From NCBI GenBank assembly GCA_934234035.1, contig CAKQHH010000004.1, forward strand, positions 35,086-99,085: 64,000 nucleotides of DNA, in the 5' to 3' direction. The DNA comes from an uncultured Clostridia bacterium (GTDB taxonomy: Bacteria; Bacillota; Clostridia; Peptostreptococcales; Anaerovoracaceae). The notes beneath the pieces are model-generated. The model was not told the origin of the DNA, ran no database searches, and worked only from the letters and a program-made list of their open reading frames with translations. Each line of letters begins with the position of its first letter. The stretch's first letter is position 1. A program made the translations under genes and the position numbers. This document shows positions 25,153 through 34,714 of the stretch, one piece after another.

Positions 25153-26319
25153 TTAATTTTCCGGTACGGTGTATGGCTCTACACCTTCGCAGATACGGAT
25201 TCTGTCTACTGCAGACGCTTTGATTTCAGCGAAGTCCTGCAGCTCTTCCTCGCCACGGAGTACTCTCAGTGCACCACCGGCAAGAGCTTCCATCTCATAT
25301 TCGCCCGGCATCATTTCAACCGGTGCAATCCAGTCTACCTTCTCTGCAATCTGAGAAGTGAGATACTTGGAGTATGCGATACCGCCGGTAAGGATGATGC
25401 GGTCAACCTTTCCTGCAACCGGTACGGACAGGGTGCCGATGTCTTTTGCCACTCTGTATGCCATTGCATCATATACAACCTTTGCATACTTGTCGCCGGC
25501 TTCGATTCTCTTCTCTACCTCGATGGCGTCGGTCGTGCCCAGATGTGCCTTCAGACCGCCGTTTCCGTGAATCTTCTTCATTACGGTCTTCTCGCCGGCA
25601 CCTTCGCTGAACTCCTTGAAGCACAGCTTTACCAGCTCCTTGCCGCTGCAGCCGCCGCCTCTCTCCGGAGAGAAGTTTCCTTCGTCATCATTCACACAGT
25701 CGATGTTTACGCCCTTGTGATACAGACGGATGGAGCTTCCGCCGCCCAGATGAGCAACGATAAAGGTGCACTCATTAAACGGCTTCTTCAGTACTTCTTC
25801 TGCACACTTGATGGCCATTGCACGAGTGTTCAGTGTATGTCCAACGGTGAACCGTGGGATTTCCGGAAGTCCGGTAACTCTTGCGATTGGCTGCATTTCA
25901 TCGGTTCCGATGGCATCGTAGATGCATGCCGGAATACCGAATTCCTTGTGCAAGTCAAATGCAATCATGCTTCCCAGCAGGGATGCGTGCTTTGCGGTGT
26001 CTTCCGGTCTGGTCAGATAATCGATCATCTCCTGATCGATGCCAATGGCACCGTGCGGGCATGCGATGATATTTCCGCCTCTGGAGCATACTGCAGTCAG
26101 TGTGTTCACGCCGATACCGTTGCTCTCCAGCGCATTTCTTACCTTTTCGTTACGGAAGGAGAACTGGTCCAGAATATCGCTGAACTGTGCCATCTCTTCC
26201 TGTGTGTGACGAATGGTTTCCTTGAATACTTCTTCGGTATCATCATACACAGCGATTTTGCTGGATGTGGAACCGAGGTTCAGAACAAGAATACGTTCTT
26301 TTTTTGCTTCGTTAGCCAT
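25153..26319 (-). CDS. buk: Butyrate kinase
   Basis: The 388-residue product belongs to the acetokinase/butyrate kinase family: ILVLNLGSTSSKIAVYDD at the phosphate-binding N-terminus, FTVGHTLNTRAMAIKCAEE, FIVAHLGGGSSIRLYHKG and the late DRIILTGGIAYSKYLTSQI. Butyrate kinase makes ATP and butyrate from butyryl phosphate. The protein is some 25-30 residues longer than typical members through a C-terminal extension. No phosphotransbutyrylase gene is adjacent, which is unusual; branched-chain fatty acid kinase is an alternative. Ribosome binding site AAAGGAGA. Confidence 0.93.
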   Translation of the reverse strand: MANEAKKERILVLNLGSTSSKIAVYDDTEEVFKETIRHTQEEMAQFSDILDQFSFRNEKVRNALESNGIGVNTLTAVCSRGGNIIACPHGAIGIDQEMIDYLTRPEDTAKHASLLGSMIAFDLHKEFGIPACIYDAIGTDEMQPIARVTGLPEIPRFTVGHTLNTRAMAIKCAEEVLKKPFNECTFIVAHLGGGSSIRLYHKGVNIDCVNDDEGNFSPERGGGCSGKELVKLCFKEFSEGAGEKTVMKKIHGNGGLKAHLGTTDAIEVEKRIEAGDKYAKVVYDAMAYRVAKDIGTLSVPVAGKVDRIILTGGIAYSKYLTSQIAEKVDWIAPVEMMPGEYEMEALAGGALRVLRGEEELQDFAEIKASAVDRIRICEGVEPYTVPEN

Positions 26320-26388
26320 TGGTGTTAATCTCCTTTTCTCTTTTCCCCGGGATTTCAGACATTACCTCTGCCCGGATTTTGTAAAAAT

Positions 26389-29300
26389 TTATTTCTTGAA
26401 GTACTCCACTGCGGATTCGAACAGCTTCAAATCGAACTCACCCGGTACGTTGCGGTACAGGCCTTTTCCGATTCTTTCCGAGTGTCCCATCTTACCCAAA
26501 ATTCTGCCGTCCGGAGACAGGAGTCCTTCAATTGCCATAACGGATCCGTTTGGATTGTACTGAATATCCATACTTGGATTACCGTCAAGGTCCACATACT
26601 GGGTGAGGATTTGACCGTTGCTGATGAGCACATCCAGGTCATCCTCATTTGCCACGAACTTACCTTCGCCGTGAGAAATCGGAACGGTCACGATGTCGCC
26701 TACCGCTGCCTTTCTCATCCACGGAGATTTCGTGGAGCATACTTTGGTGCACACCAGCTTGGACTGGTGACGACCGATATCGTTAAATGTCAGGGTCGGG
26801 CTGTCCGGCGTCTGCATGGAAATTTGTCCGTACGGCAGCAATCCCAGCTTAATCAGGGCCTGGAAGCCGTTGCAGATTCCGATCATCAGACCGTCTCTGT
26901 CATTCAGCATTTTCATCACTTCTTCCTTCACGCCTTCATTTCGGAAGAAGGAGGTGATGAACTTTCCGGAACCATCCGGTTCATCGGCGCCGGAGAAACC
27001 ACCCGGGATGAAAATCGCCTGGGATCTTCCGATTGCCGTCCGGAAATCCTCCACGGACTTCTTCAATGTATCTGCGGTCAGGTTGTTGATTACGAAAATT
27101 TCCGCTTCGCCGCCGGCATTTTCAACTGCCTTCGCCGAATCGTATTCACAGTTCGTGCCCGGGAATACCGGAATCAGGAAATGTGGTTTTGCAACGGCCA
27201 CTCTCGGCTCGCTGTTGTCTCTGGAGCGGTAGGATACCTCTGCCGGGATGTCCTTCTCGTTATCGCTGTGGAAGGTATAGATGGATTCCAGCTTCGACTC
27301 GTATTCCCGATTCATCTCTACCAGACGGATATGGCCTTCGCCGCAGACGATGGATTCTCTGTTCAAGGTCTTACCCAGAACCTCCATATCATCGGTCACG
27401 TCCACACCGCTGTTCAGTTCAACCACAAATGCACCGTACTTGTATCCGAAAATATCTCTCATTCCATACTTCCGGTCGAATTCGAAACCGATTTCGTTTC
27501 CGATGCACATCTTGTACACGGCCTCGGCCAGGCCGCCGTATCCCGGCGTGTAGCATGCCGCAACCGCACCCTGCTCTACCAGCCGGTTCAGCTCTTCGAA
27601 GTTCTCCAGGATGGATTCTGCGGTTGGCAGACCGTCCGGTCCGATTTCCGGCTCCAGTAAAATAACGTTGTGTCCTCTGCCCTTGAATTCCGGGGATACC
27701 ACGCGATCCAATTTCTCGGTGGTTACCGCGAAGGAAATCAAGGTTGGCGGTACGTGAATATCTTCAAACGTTCCGCTCATGGAGTCCTTACCGCCGATGG
27801 CACCGACGCCCAGCTCCATCTGAGCGCGGAATGCACCCAGTACAGCCGAAAGGGCGGTTCCCCAAGCCACATCGTTGCTGCCCAGCTTCTCGAAGTATTC
27901 CTGAAGGCTGAGGTACACGTGTTCGAACTTGGCACCGGTTGCAATCAGCTTGCAGATACTCTCTACAATGGAGAGGTATGCGCCGTGGTACGGGCTCTTC
28001 TCAGAAATGTACGGATTGAATCCGTATGCCATCATGGAGACCGTCTTCACATCCTGATCTCTGTGGATGACCGGGATCTTGTGAACCATTGCCTGAATCG
28101 GGGTCTTCTGGTAGCGTCCGCCGTAAGGCATCAACACCGAACCTCTGCCGATGGTGGAGTCAAAACGCTCCGCTAAACCTCTCTTGGAGCATACGTTCAG
28201 GTCGGCCGCCAGTTCCTTCATTCCTTCGTAGAATTTTGCCGGAATCTTCTTCTCAAACTTCTGCGCGTGTTCGATAACCGCATCGGCCTTCTTCTCCGCA
28301 CCGTTGGTATCCAGGAATGCTCTGGAAATGTTTACGATTTCCTGACCCTTGAAGTTCATCACCAAGGAAGGCTCTTCCGTTACTTCTGCCACAACGGTCG
28401 CTTCCAGGTTCTCGGAAATTGCCAGTTCCTTGAATGTTTCCACATCCTCGGCTGCAACAACCACCGCCATTCTCTCCTGGGATTCGCTGATCGCCAGTTC
28501 GGTTCCGTCCAGACCGTCGTACTTCTTCGGTACGTTGTCCAGCGTCACGCGAAGTCCGTCTGCCAGCTCTCCGATGGCAACGGATACACCGCCGGCACCG
28601 AAGTCGTTGCAGCGCTTAATCAGCGTGGTTGCCGCCGGGTTGCGGAACAGTCTCTGAATCTTCCGTTCCTCCGGTGCGTTACCCTTCTGAACCTCTGCGC
28701 CGCAGCTTTCCAGAGATTCTTCGCTGTGGGATTTGGAAGATCCGGTGGCTCCGCCGATTCCGTCTCTTCCGGTCCGTCCGCCCAGCAGGATAATCTGATC
28801 TCCCGCAGCCGGACGCTCTCTTCGAATATTCTCCGCCGGTGCCGCACCAACGACTGCGCCGACTTCCATTCTCTTTGCCACATAACCCGGATGATAGATC
28901 TCATCCACCAGTCCGGTGGTCAGACCGATCTGGTTGCCGTAGGAACTGTATCCGTTGGCGGCAGTGGTCACGATCTTACGCTGCGGCAGCTTGCCCTTTA
29001 CGGTTTCTGCCGCCGGTGTCAGCGGATCTCCCGCACCGGTCACACGCATTGCCGCATATACATAGCTTCGGCCGGACAGCGGGTCACGGATGGCACCGCC
29101 GATGCAGGTTGCTGCGCCGCCGAACGGCTCGATTTCCGTTGGGTGGTTGTGGGTCTCGTTCTTAAAGAGCAGTACCCAATCTTGTTCCTCACCGTCGATT
29201 TCCGCTTTGAAATCCACGGTGCAAGCATTGATTTCTTCCGACTCTACCACGTTGGTCAGTCGTCCGTCCTTCTTCAGGGCTTTCACGGCGATGGTTGCCA

Positions 29301-30096
29301 CGTTCATCAGAGTTACCGGCTTCGTGACATTCAGATTCTCCCGTGTGTTCATGTATTCCTCGAAGGTCTCGCTTACCGTCGGGTCTTTGAACTGCACGTT
29401 GTGAAGGGTGGTATTGAATGTGGTATGTCTGCAGTGATCCGACCAATAGGTATCGATAACGCGAATCTCCGCTACGGTTGGATTTCTGTCCTCGCCCTTG
29501 AAGTAATCCTGTACCATTTTCAGATCTTCCAGATCCATGGCCAGGCCATAGGACTTCAGGAAGTCTTCCAGTTCACTGTCGTTCTTTTCGATGAAACCGT
29601 CCAGCGTTGCGACCGGCTGCGGTTCCGGATATACAGCCTTCAGCGTTTTCGGAATTTCCAGTGCCGCTTCTCTGGATTCTACCGGGTTAATCAGGAAGTC
29701 CTTAATCTTCGCCAGATCCTCGCCGGTCAGGTCACCCTCCAGAATGTACAGCACTGCGGAGCGAACCGTCGGAGCCTCATCGTGAGCGATGAAGCGCAGG
29801 CACTCTTCCGCCGAGTTGGCTCTCTGATCGAACTGTCCCGGCAGGTATTCCACGGCGATGACCGTCTTGCCATCCAGATCCATTTCCTCGTATACGTCAT
29901 CCGTCGGCGGTTCCGAGAAAATGCATTCCTTTGCGGTTGCAAAAGCATCATCGGACAGGTCCTCTACCAGATACCGGTTGATTACCCGAACGCTTTCCAC
30001 ATTTGGAATCATCAGCACATCTCTGAATTCGTGAAGAAGTTCTCTTCCCTTTCCGGCAAAAGCTTCCCGTTTCTCAACATATAAAACCTTAACCAT
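26389..30096 (-). CDS. purL: Phosphoribosylformylglycinamidine synthase, single-chain
   Basis: The 1235-residue enzyme combines the ATP-dependent synthetase and the glutaminase in one chain, as in the clostridial/streptococcal clade. The synthetase part holds YWSDHCRHTTF, KNETHNHPTEIEPFGGAATCIGGAIRDPLSGR and GGKDSMSGTFE. The C-terminal class I glutaminase starts near FPGTNCEYDSA (about residue 980) and has its nucleophile in GICNGFQAL. It catalyses the fourth step of IMP synthesis. Ribosome binding site AGGAGG. It is the last gene of the purE-M-N-D-L run. Confidence 0.97.
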   Translation of the reverse strand: MVKVLYVEKREAFAGKGRELLHEFRDVLMIPNVESVRVINRYLVEDLSDDAFATAKECIFSEPPTDDVYEEMDLDGKTVIAVEYLPGQFDQRANSAEECLRFIAHDEAPTVRSAVLYILEGDLTGEDLAKIKDFLINPVESREAALEIPKTLKAVYPEPQPVATLDGFIEKNDSELEDFLKSYGLAMDLEDLKMVQDYFKGEDRNPTVAEIRVIDTYWSDHCRHTTFNTTLHNVQFKDPTVSETFEEYMNTRENLNVTKPVTLMNVATIAVKALKKDGRLTNVVESEEINACTVDFKAEIDGEEQDWVLLFKNETHNHPTEIEPFGGAATCIGGAIRDPLSGRSYVYAAMRVTGAGDPLTPAAETVKGKLPQRKIVTTAANGYSSYGNQIGLTTGLVDEIYHPGYVAKRMEVGAVVGAAPAENIRRERPAAGDQIILLGGRTGRDGIGGATGSSKSHSEESLESCGAEVQKGNAPEERKIQRLFRNPAATTLIKRCNDFGAGGVSVAIGELADGLRVTLDNVPKKYDGLDGTELAISESQERMAVVVAAEDVETFKELAISENLEATVVAEVTEEPSLVMNFKGQEIVNISRAFLDTNGAEKKADAVIEHAQKFEKKIPAKFYEGMKELAADLNVCSKRGLAERFDSTIGRGSVLMPYGGRYQKTPIQAMVHKIPVIHRDQDVKTVSMMAYGFNPYISEKSPYHGAYLSIVESICKLIATGAKFEHVYLSLQEYFEKLGSNDVAWGTALSAVLGAFRAQMELGVGAIGGKDSMSGTFEDIHVPPTLISFAVTTEKLDRVVSPEFKGRGHNVILLEPEIGPDGLPTAESILENFEELNRLVEQGAVAACYTPGYGGLAEAVYKMCIGNEIGFEFDRKYGMRDIFGYKYGAFVVELNSGVDVTDDMEVLGKTLNRESIVCGEGHIRLVEMNREYESKLESIYTFHSDNEKDIPAEVSYRSRDNSEPRVAVAKPHFLIPVFPGTNCEYDSAKAVENAGGEAEIFVINNLTADTLKKSVEDFRTAIGRSQAIFIPGGFSGADEPDGSGKFITSFFRNEGVKEEVMKMLNDRDGLMIGICNGFQALIKLGLLPYGQISMQTPDSPTLTFNDIGRHQSKLVCTKVCSTKSPWMRKAAVGDIVTVPISHGEGKFVANEDDLDVLISNGQILTQYVDLDGNPSMDIQYNPNGSVMAIEGLLSPDGRILGKMGHSERIGKGLYRNVPGEFDLKLFESAVEYFKK

Positions 30097-30104
30097 TATT
30101 CCTC

Positions 30105-31364
30105 CTATTTCACTTCCAATGCTTTCGCACCGATATCTTTTCTGTAATACATATTATCAAAATGAACGGTCTTCATCGTGGCATATGCCTTATCCACTGC
30201 CTCCTGCAGAGTATCCGCCACTTCGGTTACCCCCAGCACTCGGCCGCCGCTGGTGCGCTGCACGCCATCCTCCAGACGGCTTCCGGCAATGAAAATATTA
30301 TCGTGTTCTTCCGGCAAGGTAATTTCAAACCCCTTCTCATAGGATACCGGATATCCCTCCGATGCCGCTACCAGGCAGCATGCGCACTTATCCGCAAAGG
30401 AGAAGTCCACCGCATCCAGCGTTCCCTCTGTGGTGGCCTGCATGATTTCAAACAGGTCTCCCTCCAGCAGCGGAAGCACCACCTGTGTCTCCGGATCGCC
30501 GAACCGAGAATTGTATTCGATGACCTTCGGACCATCCTTGGTAATCATCAATCCGAAATAGAGGCAGCCCTTGAATGTCCGTCCTTCTTTTTCCATGGCG
30601 CGAATGGTCGGCAGGAAAATCTTCTCCATGCATTCCGCCGCCACGTCGTCAGTGTAGTACGGATTCGGTGCAATGGTTCCCATTCCGCCGGTGTTCAGGC
30701 CCTTATCGCCGTCCAGTGCTCTCTTGTGATCCATGGAAGACACCATCGGCCGTACCGTCTTTCCGTCCGTAAAAGAAAGTACGCTCACTTCCGGTCCTTC
30801 CAAAAATTCCTCGATGACCACCGTATCTCCGCTGGCACCGAATTTCCGCTCTTCCATAATCGTATGGATTCCGTCAATGGCATCCTCGCGGGTTTCCGCA
30901 ATGATGACGCCCTTGCCCAGCGCCAGGCCGTCCGCCTTGATGACCACCGGAATCCGGCAATTCCGAACGTATTCCAGTGCCTTATCCATATCGTCAAAGG
31001 TCTCGTATTCCGCCGTCGGAATTCCGTATTTTTTCATCAGATCCTTGGAGAACGCCTTGCTGCCCTCGATAACTGCAGCCGCCTTCGTCGGTCCGAAGCA
31101 AGGAATGCCCTTCTCATTCAGCATATCCACCAATCCCAGGACCAGCGGATCGTCCGGTGCCACCACCACATAATCCATGTGTTCCTTCACGCACCACTCC
31201 GTAATCTTGTCCAGGTCCTTGGCACCGATTGCCACGCATTCCGCATCCTCCGCAATTCCGCCGTTTCCAGGCAGCGCGTAGATTTCCGAAACCTTCGGGC
31301 TCTTCTTCAATGATTTGATGATGGCATGCTCTCTTCCGCCACCACCGATAACTGCAACTCTCAT
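30105..31364 (-). CDS. purD: Phosphoribosylamine-glycine ligase
   Basis: I take the ATG at 31364 (MRVAVIGGGGREHAIIKSL) behind AGAAGGAGA, giving 419 residues; an upstream in-frame ATG inside purN would add seven residues. It is an ATP-grasp enzyme with NGGIAEDAECVAI, an ATP-binding VIKADGLALGKGVIIAET segment, FEGPEVSVLSFTD-like motif and EYNSRFGDPETQ. It makes glycinamide ribonucleotide, step two of purine synthesis. It begins one base after the purN stop. Confidence 0.97.
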   Translation of the reverse strand: MRVAVIGGGGREHAIIKSLKKSPKVSEIYALPGNGGIAEDAECVAIGAKDLDKITEWCVKEHMDYVVVAPDDPLVLGLVDMLNEKGIPCFGPTKAAAVIEGSKAFSKDLMKKYGIPTAEYETFDDMDKALEYVRNCRIPVVIKADGLALGKGVIIAETREDAIDGIHTIMEERKFGASGDTVVIEEFLEGPEVSVLSFTDGKTVRPMVSSMDHKRALDGDKGLNTGGMGTIAPNPYYTDDVAAECMEKIFLPTIRAMEKEGRTFKGCLYFGLMITKDGPKVIEYNSRFGDPETQVVLPLLEGDLFEIMQATTEGTLDAVDFSFADKCACCLVAASEGYPVSYEKGFEITLPEEHDNIFIAGSRLEDGVQRTSGGRVLGVTEVADTLQEAVDKAYATMKTVHFDNMYYRKDIGAKALEVK

Positions 31365-31365
31365 C

Positions 31366-31974
31366 CTATTCTCCTTCTGATTCATGTTCCACTATTTCCC
31401 GGGCCACGGTCTCCACGGCTTCCGGTAAAAGAATCCACTCGGCCTGCTCCATAATCCGGCGCTGCAGCGTCTCCGGCGTATCATCCGGTTTCACTTCCAC
31501 CGCCTTCTGCGCAATAATCCGACCGCCGTCGGTCACCTCGTTGACGAAGTGGACCGTTGCACCGGAAACCTTGACTCCGTATTCCAGTGCCGCTTCATGC
31601 ACCTTCAGACCGTAGAAGCCATCTCCGCAGAAGGATGGAATCAGGGACGGATGCACGTTGAGAATCCGGTCCGGATATCTCCGTACAAAATCCCGGCTGA
31701 GGATTTTCAGAAAACCGGCCAACACGATAATGTCAATTTGCTCTTCTTCCAGCAACTGAATCAAGCGGGCTTCGAAGTCTTCCTTTGGCAGGAACACGTT
31801 TCGAATTCCGGCCTTCTCCGCCCGCTGCAGTCCACCGGCTTTGCTGCGGTTGGATACCACCAGGGCCAAATCTCCGTGGGGGAGATCGCCTGCCTGCCAC
31901 CGATTGATGATGGCCTGCAGGTTGGTTCCCCCACCGGAAACCAGTACAGCAATTCTTGCCTTCTGCTTATTCAA
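31366..31974 (-). CDS. purN: Phosphoribosylglycinamide formyltransferase
   Basis: The 202-residue protein begins RIAVLVSGGGTNLQAII and has IVLAGFLKILS, the catalytic NVHPSLIPSFCG motif with His, and GATVHFVNEVTDGGRIIAQ with the catalytic Asp. It uses 10-formyl-tetrahydrofolate to formylate GAR. Most relatives have a proline where SFCG has the cysteine. Its start overlaps the purM end by 8 bases, showing tight coupling. Confidence 0.97.
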   Translation of the reverse strand: MNKQKARIAVLVSGGGTNLQAIINRWQAGDLPHGDLALVVSNRSKAGGLQRAEKAGIRNVFLPKEDFEARLIQLLEEEQIDIIVLAGFLKILSRDFVRRYPDRILNVHPSLIPSFCGDGFYGLKVHEAALEYGVKVSGATVHFVNEVTDGGRIIAQKAVEVKPDDTPETLQRRIMEQAEWILLPEAVETVAREIVEHESEGE

Positions 31975-33004
31975 TGATAACTCCTTCGCTGCTCTTTACG
32001 ATCTCACCGATAACCTTTGCATGCTCTCCGGCTGCTTCGATGATTTCCACCGCCCGGGCCGCATCTTCCTTCGGAACCACAACGGTCATACCGGTACCCA
32101 TGTTGTAGGTATTGAACATATCTCTTTCCGGAATATTTCCTTCCTTCATCAGCAGCTTGAAGATTCCCGGAATTTCCAGCTCGTCCTTATAAATCTTTGC
32201 GGACATGCCTTCCGGCAGTGCTCTCGGAATATTCTCATAAAATCCGCCGCCGGTGATGTGCATTACCGCATGCGGCGTCATTTCCTTGAACAGCGCCAGC
32301 ATCGGCTTCACGTAGATCTTGGTCGGTGTGAGCAGCACTTCACCCAGCGTCTTTCCGTCCAGTTCCTCATAAGTCTTGTTCAGATCGGTGTTCTCCACGT
32401 CGAATACCTTCCGAACCAGGGAGTATCCGTTGGAGTGGATTCCGGAGGATGCGATTCCGATGATGGCATCACCCTCGCTCACCTTCTCGATATCGATGAC
32501 CTTCTTCTTGTCCACGATACCAACGGCAAATCCGGCCAGATCGTATTCGTCTTCCGGATAGAATCCCGGCATCTCCGCGGTCTCACCGCCGATCAGACAG
32601 CATTCCGACTGAATGCAGCCTTCGGCCACACCCTTTACGATGGATGCCACCTTCTCCGGAACGTTCTTGCCTACTGCAATGTAGTCCAGGAAAAACAGCG
32701 GCTTCGCGCCAACGCAGATGATGTCGTTCACGCACATTGCCACGCAGTCCAGACCTACCGTATCGTGCTTGTCCTGGAGGAACGCCAGCTTCAGCTTTGT
32801 TCCCACGCCATCTGTTCCACTTACGAGAATCGGCTCTTCCATTCCGGTCAGATCCGGCTGAAGCAGGCCTCCGAATCCTCCTACCGGGGATGTATTTCCG
32901 AATACCATGGTCTTCGACACATGTTCCTTCATCAGCTCTACCGCTCTGTATCCGCTGGTAATATCCACACCTGCTTCTTTATAGCTTTCGCTCTGGCTTT
33001 TCAT
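31967..33004 (-). CDS. purM: Phosphoribosylformylglycinamidine cyclo-ligase
   Basis: The 345-residue AIR synthetase begins YKEAGVDITSGYRAVELMKEHV and has PVLVSGTDGVGTKLKLAF-like motif, CLIGGETAEMPGFY, GIASSGIHSNGYSLVRKV and HITGGGFYENIPRALP. It closes the imidazole ring in step five of purine synthesis. Ribosome binding site AGGAGG 4 bp before the ATG. It follows purE by 61 bp. Confidence 0.97.
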   Translation of the reverse strand: MKSQSESYKEAGVDITSGYRAVELMKEHVSKTMVFGNTSPVGGFGGLLQPDLTGMEEPILVSGTDGVGTKLKLAFLQDKHDTVGLDCVAMCVNDIICVGAKPLFFLDYIAVGKNVPEKVASIVKGVAEGCIQSECCLIGGETAEMPGFYPEDEYDLAGFAVGIVDKKKVIDIEKVSEGDAIIGIASSGIHSNGYSLVRKVFDVENTDLNKTYEELDGKTLGEVLLTPTKIYVKPMLALFKEMTPHAVMHITGGGFYENIPRALPEGMSAKIYKDELEIPGIFKLLMKEGNIPERDMFNTYNMGTGMTVVVPKEDAARAVEIIEAAGEHAKVIGEIVKSSEGVIIE

Positions 33005-33065
33005 TTGTCCTCCTAAAAAATAAAAATTTCGATACCTTACCTTTTAATGACTTCTATAACATCAA

Positions 33066-33557
33066 TCAGTTAAACTGTGCACTGATCTTTGCATCTTTCT
33101 CCACCACTGCATCGTGGGCTTTCTTCCGCTCGTCCCAGAGCTTCCGGTTCAGTTCCGGATCTCCGATGGCCAGCATCTCTACGGCCAGAATTGCCGCATT
33201 CTTCGCACCGTCAATGGCAACGGACGCAACCGGAATCCCCGGCGGCATCTGTACGGTAGACAGCAGTGCATCCACACCTTCCAAAGCGGACGCCTTAATC
33301 GGAATGCCGATTACCGGAAGAACCGTATTGGCCGCAATCACACCGCCCAGGTGCGCTGCTTTTCCCGCTGCGGAAATCAGCACGCCGAATCCGTTCTTCT
33401 CCGCATTCTGCGCAAATTCAATGGCTTCCACCGGTGTCCGATGTGCGGAATACACATGAACCTCCGTCGGAATCTCATACTTCTTCAGCTCATTAATACA
33501 TTTCTCTACTACTGGCAGGTCGCTGTCGCTCCCCATAATAACCCCAACTTTTTTCAC
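33066..33557 (-). CDS. purE: N5-carboxyaminoimidazole ribonucleotide mutase
   Basis: A 163-residue class I PurE: KKVGVIMGSDSDLPV, VHVYSAHRTPVEAIEFA, AAGKAAHLGGVIAANTVLPVIG and the MPPGIPVASVAIDGAKNAAILA motif. It moves the carboxylate in the AIR-to-CAIR step; purK is not adjacent. The start is a GTG with AGGAGG 6 bp upstream. It leads the purine operon; purC, purF and purH are not in the window. Confidence 0.97.
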   Translation of the reverse strand: MKKVGVIMGSDSDLPVVEKCINELKKYEIPTEVHVYSAHRTPVEAIEFAQNAEKNGFGVLISAAGKAAHLGGVIAANTVLPVIGIPIKASALEGVDALLSTVQMPPGIPVASVAIDGAKNAAILAVEMLAIGDPELNRKLWDERKKAHDAVVEKDAKISAQFN

Positions 33558-33594
33558 GTTTCGCCTCCTGTAAGAAATAATCTTCTAATATATT

Positions 33595-33622
33595 ATTTTA
33601 CCGTATCCGTTTTCAATGTCAA
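33595..33622 (-). promoter_or_regulatory. Promoter of the purE operon
   Basis: On the minus strand TTGACA, a 16 bp spacer and TAAAAT lie about 38 bp upstream of the GTG start. There is too little room for a purine riboswitch, so control would need a DNA-binding repressor or lies elsewhere. Confidence 0.7.
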
Positions 33623-33663
33623 CTGCTAAACCCCTTTGAAAACCACTTCCTGTGGCATTTCTT

Positions 33664-34605
33664 TTATTTCTTTTCCGATTCCGGGGCCGGAATTCCCAAA
33701 TAGTCCCGCAGTTCCCGAATATACAGCTGTGCGGTCTTGCTCAGAATGCTGTTTTTCTTCTGAATGTAGCCGATTTTCATGGCCTTGTCCCCGCCGATGA
33801 CCGGATCGTTGAAGGGAACCGCTACGTAATCCCCGCCGTTAAAGTCCTCGCAGATGATACCGGAACACAAAGTGTATCCGTGCACCCCTTTCATCAGGTT
33901 CAGCATGGTGGCCCGGTCGTTCACCCGGATGCACCGGGAATAGTTATTCTCCGAGAAAATCTCCTCCGCATAATACAATGTGGAGTCATCCCCCTGCTCA
34001 AACGTCAGGTTCGGATAGTCCGACAGATCCTGAAAATTCACGCTGTCCCGATCCGCCAGCGGGTGGCCGCTCCACAGATACACAAAGGCGTCGCAGTCCA
34101 CCAACTCGTGAAACTGCAGGCTGTTCTGCCGCAGAATTTTGGTGATGGCATTCCGATTGAAATCGCTCTGGTAGATAATGCCGATCTCACTCTTCAGGGA
34201 AGCCACATCGCTGATGACCTCCTTCGTCTTCGTCTCCCGAATGGCGAAATCGTACTCCGCCAGGTCGTACTTGTTCACCAGATTCACAAATGCTTTTACC
34301 GCGAAGGAATAGTGCTGCATGGAAATTCCGAATTTCTGCTTCAGCCCCTCGTCGTCGCTGTACTTCTGCATCACCGCCTCATACTGGCTGTAAATCTCCC
34401 GAGCGTACAAAAGGAACTCCGCCCCGTCGTTGGTCAGCGTCACGCCCCGGCCGTTCCGATGGAAGACGGTAATCCCCAGTTCCCGCTCCAGTTCCTTGAT
34501 GGCACTGGTGAGAGACGGCTGGGTGATGTACAGGCGTTCCGCCGCCCGATTCATGGAACCGGCCTCCGCCACCGTAATGATGTAATGCAATTGATTCAGC
34601 GTCAT
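33664..34605 (-). CDS. LysR-family transcriptional regulator
   Basis: The 313-residue protein opens with the LysR winged helix-turn-helix: MTLNQLHYIITVAEAGSMNRAAERLYITQPSLTSAIKELERELGI-type sequence (residues 1-60), then a two-lobed effector domain. It lies 109 bp downstream of the OFA transporter gene in the same direction with a terminator between, so it is probably transcribed on its own. It may regulate that transporter, but LysR genes more often sit divergent to their targets. Confidence 0.93.
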   Translation of the reverse strand: MTLNQLHYIITVAEAGSMNRAAERLYITQPSLTSAIKELERELGITVFHRNGRGVTLTNDGAEFLLYAREIYSQYEAVMQKYSDDEGLKQKFGISMQHYSFAVKAFVNLVNKYDLAEYDFAIRETKTKEVISDVASLKSEIGIIYQSDFNRNAITKILRQNSLQFHELVDCDAFVYLWSGHPLADRDSVNFQDLSDYPNLTFEQGDDSTLYYAEEIFSENNYSRCIRVNDRATMLNLMKGVHGYTLCSGIICEDFNGGDYVAVPFNDPVIGGDKAMKIGYIQKKNSILSKTAQLYIRELRDYLGIPAPESEKK

Positions 34606-34672
34606 GAATTTCCCCTTTCACCGTAAAAGAATATGTACTTATTATATAGGATTTTCGGGTATTTGAAAATAA

Positions 34673-34705
34673 AAAAACTGATACCCGCAAAGGGCATCAG
34701 TTTCC
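34673..34705 (-). terminator. Terminator of the OFA transporter gene
   Basis: AAACTGATxCCC and GGGxATCAGTTT form a 12 bp near-perfect stem with a 5 nt loop, followed on the minus strand by TTTTTTATTTT. Confidence 0.88.
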
Positions 34706-34714
34706 GGTGAAGCT

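Noticed and set aside
28267..30084. 605-codon plus-strand frame opposite purL, and similar long antisense frames opposite pncB, recJ/S41, purD and tuf
   Set aside because: These mirror strongly conserved genes; the antisense translations have no recognisable domains and no ribosome binding sites.
33558..33663. Purine riboswitch upstream of purE
   Set aside because: The 106 bp gap holds a promoter and ribosome binding site but no purine aptamer consensus.
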